Source of the DNA: Micromonospora parathelypteridis
Lineage (GTDB): Bacteria; Actinomycetota; Actinomycetes; Mycobacteriales; Micromonosporaceae
Assembly: GCF_014201145.1 (NCBI RefSeq)
Contig: NZ_JACHDP010000001.1
Coordinates: 1,612,001 to 1,676,000, forward strand
Length of the DNA stretch: 64,000 nucleotides
Direction: 5' to 3'
The translations under genes were made by a program, and so were the position numbers. Each line of letters begins with the position of its first letter. The first letter of the stretch is position 1. A model generated the notes under the pieces. The model did not search any database, was not told the origin of the DNA, and saw nothing but the letters and a program-made list of their open reading frames with translations. Of the stretch, positions 59,476-64,000 are shown piece after piece.

Positions 59476-60381
59476 CTAGGAGTGCGGGCAGGTGTCGCGG
59501 TACTCCTGGATCGTTGACGCCTGGGGTGCGGGGCAGAGGAACTGTTCGTAGCGGGTGTCATCGTCCACGAAGCGCTTCAGCCAGGAGATGCTGTACTTCG
59601 CGACCGTCACGTTCGGCGAGGTGGGCGCGGAGTGGCTGGCGTTGTTGAGCTCCAGGTACGCCTTGTCCAGGCTGGACGGCAAGCTGGTGTAGAACGGCTC
59701 CGAGTGCGACGCGACCGGCGCCACCGAGTCGTTCTCCGCGCCCACCACCAGCGTCGGCACCCGTACGCCGGACCAGTTCTTGACGGAGTGCCAGCCGGTC
59801 AACGGGATCGCCGCCTGCAACTGCGGCCGCGAACTCGCCGCCGAGAGGCTGCCACCGCCGCCCATCGAGTGCCCCATCACGGCGAGCCGGTTGCGGTCGA
59901 TCCGGGTACGCACACTGCTGTTGGTGGTCAGGTAGTCCAGGGCGGCGAGCAGTTGCGTGCCCCGGCTGGCCGGCTGGTCGTAGCGGGACAGCGTGTCGAT
60001 CGTGATCACCACGAAGCCCTGCGAGGCAAGGCGCGGCCCGAGCCACGCCACGCTGGACTGGGTGGCGGTGTAGCCGGGTGAGATCGCCACCGCGCCGAAG
60101 GTGCCCTCGGCGGTGCTGGTCGGGTAGTAGATCGTTCCGCCCCGGAACCCGGTGACGCTGGTGGCGGCGACGGTGCTCTGAGCGATGGCGAACGCGCCGC
60201 GGCTGGCCTCGATGCTGGCCACGGTGGGGGCGGGGCCGCGCTGATACGGGCTGGCGGCGGCATGAGCGGCCGGCGCGGCGCTCAGTCCGGCGCCGAGCAC
60301 GGCCAGGGCGAGCGCCCAGCGCAGACCACGACGGGGGCGGCGGGTGAGGGGGACTTCGGTGCTGGCGGGTACGGGTTGCAT
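59476..60381 (-). CDS. Secreted cutinase/polyester hydrolase, PETase-like
   Basis: Secreted alpha/beta hydrolase of the actinobacterial cutinase family that includes Thermobifida TfCut2, LCC and Ideonella PETase; hydrolyses cutin and other polyesters outside the cell. 301 residues with signal peptide ending about AAHAA; mature start [10 protein letters not shown]. Catalytic Ser172 in [10 protein letters not shown], Asp218 in GAENDSVAP, His250 in NNASHSAP; oxyanion Tyr104 in [10 protein letters not shown] and Met173; substrate-clamping Trp197 in TGWH; C-terminal disulfide pair Cys283 and Cys298. His171 is cutinase-like, but Ser251 after the catalytic His is as in PETase (Phe in TfCut2 and LCC). 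ATG with GGAG upstream. Confidence 0.94.
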   Translation of the reverse strand: MQPVPASTEVPLTRRPRRGLRWALALAVLGAGLSAAPAAHAAASPYQRGPAPTVASIEASRGAFAIAQSTVAATSVTGFRGGTIYYPTSTAEGTFGAVAISPGYTATQSSVAWLGPRLASQGFVVITIDTLSRYDQPASRGTQLLAALDYLTTNSSVRTRIDRNRLAVMGHSMGGGGSLSAASSRPQLQAAIPLTGWHSVKNWSGVRVPTLVVGAENDSVAPVASHSEPFYTSLPSSLDKAYLELNNASHSAPTSPNVTVAKYSISWLKRFVDDDTRYEQFLCPAPQASTIQEYRDTCPHS

Positions 60382-60524
60382 GTCTCGCTCCGAGGGGTGG
60401 AGCCGACGATCCCGGGACGGGGACCGGTCGATGCGATTCATCGACGCCAGTCATCGTCTGTCGGGGTGCCCCACCCCCACCAATCCCACCCGCCCCATGC
60501 CACGGAGCTATGGCACGGGACGGG

Positions 60525-61808
60525 TCAGCGGGGGAAGTACCGGTCCAGCAGGTCGGTGCGGAACTTGCCGGTCGGGTCCAGGTGGGTCAGCTGGGCGGCG
60601 AAGTCGGCGTACCTCGGGTAGCGGGTGGCCAGCTCGGCGGGGTCGGTGACGAAGACCTTGCCCCAGTGTGGGCGGGGTGCGAACGGCGCCAGCCGTTCCT
60701 CCACCGCGGCCACCACCGGCAGCACGGCGGCGGTGTCGTCGACCCAGGTGAAGTGCACGACGAAGCTGTCCCGCTGGTGGTTCGGGCTGAGCCACAGCTC
60801 GTCCGCCGCCACGGTCCGCAGTTCGCACACGAGCAGGACCGGTGCGATCAGGTGCGCCACGTCGTCCAGCGCGGCGAGCGCGTCGGCTGCCGCCGTACGC
60901 GGCACGTGGTACTCGGACTGCAGCTCCTCGCCGCCGCTCGGGGTGAAGCCGAGCTTGAAGTGCGGCAGCCGCTCGTGCCAGGGGCCCGGCTCGCCGAGTT
61001 GTGGGGTGCAGTTCTCCGGCGGCATCCCGAGCACCGGGTGCCGTGGCTCGTCGGCGGCGGTGGTGCCGAGCCAGTCCCCCGGGGGCGGCGACTGGTCCGT
61101 CACCTGCTTGCGCCACACCTCACGCAGCCGGGGCGTACGCCAGTCGGTGAAGACGCTCACGCTGTACGCCGAGCCGAGAGCCTCGTCCAGCGCCTCCCGG
61201 CGCAGGTCGAGAGACACGTACTGGCTCAGCTCGAAGGCCGGCACCACGTCCAGGGTGACCCGGGTGACCAGGCCGAGCGCACCGAGCCCGACCACCAGGC
61301 CGGCGAACCTGTCCCCGTCGGCGTCGCGGTCGACCCGCAGCAGGTCACCGTCGGCCGTGACCAACTCCAGGCCCGCGACCGCGGTGGCCAGGTTGCCGTG
61401 GGTCTGGCCGGAGCCGTGGGTGGCGGTGGCCACCGCGCCGGCCACCGAGATGTGCGGCAGCGAGGCGAGGTTGGCCAGCGCGTACCCCTGGCTCTGCAGG
61501 TGTTGGGCGACGTCGCCGTAGCGCATCGCGCCGCTGACGGTGACCCGCCCCCGCTCGTGGTCCACGTCGACGGTCTGGGGCAGCCCGGCGAGGGTGACCA
61601 GGTCGCCGTCGGTGTCACCGAAGCGGTTGAAGGAGTGCCCGCTGCCCACCGCCCGGATCCGGGTGCTGCCGGCGACCAGTCGGCGCAGTTCGTCGGTGGA
61701 GGTCGGTCGGTGGAACGCCCGAGCGGCGTACCGCACGTTGCCGGCCCAGTTGCGGCGCGGAACGTCCGCCGCCGTGGCCGACGTGACGTTCTGTCCCTGC
61801 ACGATCAT
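60525..61808 (-). CDS. Alditol oxidase-like FAD-dependent oxidoreductase
   Basis: VAO-family flavoprotein, 427 residues, of the AldO/D-arabinono-1,4-lactone oxidase group, oxidising polyols such as xylitol or sorbitol with oxygen. RRNWAGNVRYAARAFHRPTSTDELRRLV starts the FAD domain; His58 in AVGSGHSFN is the residue that binds FAD covalently in AldO. ISVAGAVATATHGSG is the pyrophosphate loop, and VCELRTVAADELWLSP near residue 340 carries the Glu/Arg catalytic pair. C-terminal DPTGKFRTDLLDRYF is typical. ATG overlaps the upstream gene by 4 bases; GGGAGA site. Cytoplasmic. Confidence 0.92.
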   Translation of the reverse strand: MIVQGQNVTSATAADVPRRNWAGNVRYAARAFHRPTSTDELRRLVAGSTRIRAVGSGHSFNRFGDTDGDLVTLAGLPQTVDVDHERGRVTVSGAMRYGDVAQHLQSQGYALANLASLPHISVAGAVATATHGSGQTHGNLATAVAGLELVTADGDLLRVDRDADGDRFAGLVVGLGALGLVTRVTLDVVPAFELSQYVSLDLRREALDEALGSAYSVSVFTDWRTPRLREVWRKQVTDQSPPPGDWLGTTAADEPRHPVLGMPPENCTPQLGEPGPWHERLPHFKLGFTPSGGEELQSEYHVPRTAAADALAALDDVAHLIAPVLLVCELRTVAADELWLSPNHQRDSFVVHFTWVDDTAAVLPVVAAVEERLAPFAPRPHWGKVFVTDPAELATRYPRYADFAAQLTHLDPTGKFRTDLLDRYFPR

Positions 61809-62656
61809 GTTGCGGTCTCCCGATCGGTGGACTGGTGGTCGGCCAACGCGGCGACGAGGGCGTCCAGAACCGTATCCGTCTGGAGCGTGTTGTAGCCACG
61901 CTGGGCGATCGGCAGACCGGCCGCGGTGGCGCGTTCGATCTCCCCCCGAGCCGCCTGCCGGGTTGGAGCGTCCCCCGACACCAGGGCGTCCTGGCCGCGT
62001 CGGATCAACCTGTCGACCCGGTCCATCTGGTAGCCCCGCAGGCCCACCGGGAGATCCGGGTCGGCGAAGGCGGCGCGGCGCAGAGCCGGCAGGTCGACGT
62101 AACGGTCGCCGGCGTAGCGCGTGAGCGCGGCGGACACCTGGTCGGGCTGCTCGCGGACCTGGTCGAGGACGAGCAACTCGATGGCGGGGCGGCCGTCGAG
62201 TGGGTGGCGGGCGGTCACCGACTCGAGCGGCACCCCCGGCACGGGCACCAGCAGCAGCCGCGGCGGCTTCGAGTAGCCGTCGCGGCGGGGCGGTTCGTCG
62301 AGGACCAACGCGTCGACCTCGGCCCACCGGATCATCCGGCGCAGGCCGGGCCGTCGGATGGTGAGCCCCTCGGCCCCGATCCCGAACCGGAACGGTCGCA
62401 GCGCGCTGACCAGCGCCACAACACCGAGAGCGACGGCACCCCCCGCGATGATCGTCCGTAGTAGGGCGCCGTCGCTGGGATAGACCAACAGGAGCACCCC
62501 ACCGAGTACGCATACCAGGGCGAGCGCACGGGCCCCCCGATTCCGGCGCAATTCCACGCTCGGACCCCCGTTCATGACCGTGGCGACGGTCCCAGCATCT
62601 TCCGCCAAACCGGGCACCGAGGACACCGGTCGATCGGGCACGGTTGTTCTCGTCAT
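61805..62656 (-). CDS. Membrane protein with PH-like domain
   Basis: About 283 residues: two membrane helices (ALALVCVLGGVLLLVYP; IIAGGAVALGVVALVSAL) followed by a bacterial PH-like domain (FRFGIGAEGLTIRRPGLRRMIRWAEVDALVLDEPP...PRLLLVPVPGVPL) and a C-terminal helical part. The GLTIRRPG...RMIRWAEVDAL pattern is that of actinobacterial PH-domain membrane proteins. The start may be ATG 62575 instead (MNGGPSVEL). Coupled to the alditol oxidase gene, though a functional link is not evident. Confidence 0.78.
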   Translation of the reverse strand: MTRTTVPDRPVSSVPGLAEDAGTVATVMNGGPSVELRRNRGARALALVCVLGGVLLLVYPSDGALLRTIIAGGAVALGVVALVSALRPFRFGIGAEGLTIRRPGLRRMIRWAEVDALVLDEPPRRDGYSKPPRLLLVPVPGVPLESVTARHPLDGRPAIELLVLDQVREQPDQVSAALTRYAGDRYVDLPALRRAAFADPDLPVGLRGYQMDRVDRLIRRGQDALVSGDAPTRQAARGEIERATAAGLPIAQRGYNTLQTDTVLDALVAALADHQSTDRETAT

Positions 62657-62676
62657 CGTCGGGGAACCCTACGCTC

Positions 62677-63114
62677 ATGAGCAGCTACCGCGATCCGGCC
62701 CTGCGGGGCGACGTCTTCCCCTCCGAGGAGGAGCTGGACCCGACCGGCATGGGGGTCGAGCAGGTCAGCGCGCCGCCGGCCGGCGGGTTGCCGAGCCACC
62801 CGGCGCCCACGCCCGGTCCCCGCCCCACACCGGCGCCCGCCCCGGCCCCGACGCCGGTGCCGGCGCCCGGGCCGGCACCAAGGGCGCCCGGTGCCGGGCC
62901 ACAGTCAATCGTGACCCGGCACCGGGACGGGTCGGTGGAGGTGGTCACCGACCTGGATGGCGACGGCGTCGCCGACATCGTCCAGATCGACGTGGACGGC
63001 GACGGAATCCCCGACATCACCTATGTGGACAGTGATCGGGACGGGCGGCTGGACACCGTGCTGCGCGACCCGCACGCCGCCGGAACGGGCAGCGGCGTCC
63101 ACCGCGGCGCCTGA
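62677..63114 (+). CDS. Protein with calcium-binding Asp/Gly repeats and Pro-rich linker
   Basis: A 145-residue protein of unknown function without signal peptide. Residues 1-35 are polar, 36-75 a Pro/Ala linker (PAPTPGPRPTPAPAPAPTPV-like), and 80-130 hold three tandem DxDGDG-type motifs: DLDGDGVADIVQ, DVDGDGIPDITY, DSDRDGRLDTVL, spaced by 12 residues, as in dockerin/thrombospondin-3 calcium loops. Such loops are normally extracellular, so an unrecognised export route or a cytoplasmic calcium role is possible. Only 20 bases separate it from the divergent PH-protein gene if that gene uses its upstream start. Confidence 0.72.
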   Translation: MSSYRDPALRGDVFPSEEELDPTGMGVEQVSAPPAGGLPSHPAPTPGPRPTPAPAPAPTPVPAPGPAPRAPGAGPQSIVTRHRDGSVEVVTDLDGDGVADIVQIDVDGDGIPDITYVDSDRDGRLDTVLRDPHAAGTGSGVHRGA

Positions 63115-63130
63115 CCGGCGGCGGCGTGGT

Positions 63131-64000
63131 TCAGAGCTTCGCCATCACCTCGTTGGCGACCAGCTCCAGGTGGTCCAGGTCGCTGAGGTCCAGCACCTGG
63201 AGGTAGAGCCGCTCGGTGCCGACCTCCGCGTACCGGCCGATGATGTCCAGAACCTCACCGGGCGTCCCGGTCAGGCCGTTGGCCCGCAACTCGTCCGGGT
63301 CCCGACCGATGGCGGCGGCCCGCCGGGCCACCTCGGCGTCGTCGCGCCCGCAGCAGAGCACCAGGGAGTTGGACCAGACCAGCTGGGCCGGATCCCGGCC
63401 GATCTCGGCGCAGGCCGCGCGGACCCCGTCGAACCGCGCCGCCGTGTCCGGCACCGAGGCGAACGGCACGTTGAACTCGTCGGCGTAGCGGGCGGCCAGC
63501 CGAGGGGTGCGCTTCGGGCCCGACCCGCCGATCAGGATCGGTGGGCGCGGCTGCTGCACCGGCTTGGGCAGTGCGGGCGAGTCACTGACCGGGTAGTACC
63601 GGCCGGCGTGCTCGAACCGCTCCCCCGACGGCGTGGACCAGAGCCCGGTGATGACCGCGAGCTGCTCCTCCAGCCGGTCGAACCGCTCGGCCAGGGGCGG
63701 GAACGGGATGCCGTACGCGGTGTGCTCCTCGGCGTACCAGCCGGTGCCGATGCCCAGCTCCACCCGGCCGCCGCTCATCTGGTCGACCTGCGCGACGGTG
63801 ATCGCCAGCGGGCCGGGCAGCCGGAAGGTCGCGGCGGTCATCAACGTGCCGAGCCGGATACGGCTCGTGTCCCGGGCCAGGCCAGCCAGCGTGGTCCACG
63901 CGTCGGTGGGGCCGGGTTCGCCGGTCACCCCGCCCATCGAGAGGTAGTGGTCGGACCGGAAGAAGGCTCCGTAGCCGGCGTCCTCGGCGCAGCGCGCGAC
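63131..64000 (-). CDS. LLM-class F420-dependent oxidoreductase (5' end beyond window)
   Basis: Partial TIM-barrel luciferase-like oxidoreductase; the reading frame stays open to the last base of the window (VARCAEDAGYGAFFRSDHYLS precedes MGGVTG), so at least the N-terminus is missing. Family marks: TLAGLARDTSRIRLGTLMTAATFRLPGPLAITVAQVDQMSGGRVELGIGTGWYAEEHTAYG, then PRPPILIGGSGPKRTPRLAARYADEFN. These match F420-dependent enzymes of the TIGR03560 type. C-terminus ends ...LVANEVMAKL. Substrate unknown. Confidence 0.92.
   Translation of the reverse strand, partial: VARCAEDAGYGAFFRSDHYLSMGGVTGEPGPTDAWTTLAGLARDTSRIRLGTLMTAATFRLPGPLAITVAQVDQMSGGRVELGIGTGWYAEEHTAYGIPFPPLAERFDRLEEQLAVITGLWSTPSGERFEHAGRYYPVSDSPALPKPVQQPRPPILIGGSGPKRTPRLAARYADEFNVPFASVPDTAARFDGVRAACAEIGRDPAQLVWSNSLVLCCGRDDAEVARRAAAIGRDPDELRANGLTGTPGEVLDIIGRYAEVGTERLYLQVLDLSDLDHLELVANEVMAKL

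Noticed and set aside
62905..63102. Minus-strand frame opposite the calcium-repeat gene
   Set aside because: Mirror of the DxDGDG codons; no start context or family.

Overview
The window looks like chromosomal DNA of a high-GC actinobacterium, most likely a Micromonospora or close relative (Micromonosporaceae). The signs are very high third-position GC, many GTG starts and 4-base ATGA/GTGA gene overlaps, a homodimeric AceE-type pyruvate dehydrogenase, the actinobacterial fasR-fabD-fabH-acpP-fabF cluster, DUF3145, an F420-type LLM oxidoreductase, and short palindromic repeats with TTGATCATG ends. The genus assignment is inference. There is no phage, integrase, transposase, CRISPR array, rRNA or tRNA; this is mostly core chromosome with a few accessory islands.

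Layout. 0-9 kb: YjbQ, aceE with a textbook terminator, an SRPBCC protein, a beta-glucosidase/MFS sugar operon, gltX and a CopC protein. 9-18 kb: a secreted unknown, pyrE, a NarL-type two-component pair, then the type II fatty-acid synthase cluster behind its PucR-type activator. 18-28 kb: lipoprotein, RCK-TM-RCK ion-channel-like protein, NagZ-like hexosaminidase, DUF3145, carbonic anhydrase, alpha/beta hydrolase and a HelD/HelR-type RNA polymerase-recycling ATPase. 28-38 kb: CDF metal exporter with its own visible promoter, a c-di-AMP (ydaO) riboswitch driving a secreted LAS-type peptidase, a repeat-rich island (25-bp tandem repeats, palindrome, 23-copy heptamer), a PfkB kinase/SurE pair, STAS protein, a poly-Asp micro-lipoprotein and a BON/peroxiredoxin/DsbA stress group. 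38-46 kb: giant MalT-like LuxR regulator divergent from an SRPBCC/alcohol dehydrogenase/saccharopine-dehydrogenase-like group, a MerR-DnaN fusion and a divergent seryl-tRNA synthetase. 46-51 kb: a four-gene minus-strand redox operon (heme-b ferric-reductase-like membrane protein, NuoF-ferredoxin fusion, TlpA lipoprotein, CcdA). 51-64 kb: secreted alpha-amylase, L,D-transpeptidase, DesK/DesR-ABC-2 exporter operon, alpha/beta hydrolase, CBS-domain site-2 protease, a PETase-like cutinase, alditol oxidase, PH-like membrane protein, calcium-repeat protein and a truncated LLM oxidoreductase.

The points most worth a second look are: (1) the NuoF-ferredoxin/FRD/TlpA/CcdA operon, which reads as a complete route for NADH electrons across the membrane; (2) a dispersed palindromic element family placed almost only between convergent genes, where it also supplies stop codons; (3) the polyester-hydrolase gene with a mixed cutinase/PETase active-site signature; (4) the riboswitch-controlled peptidase; (5) the non-canonical SerRS next to a MerR-sliding-clamp fusion.
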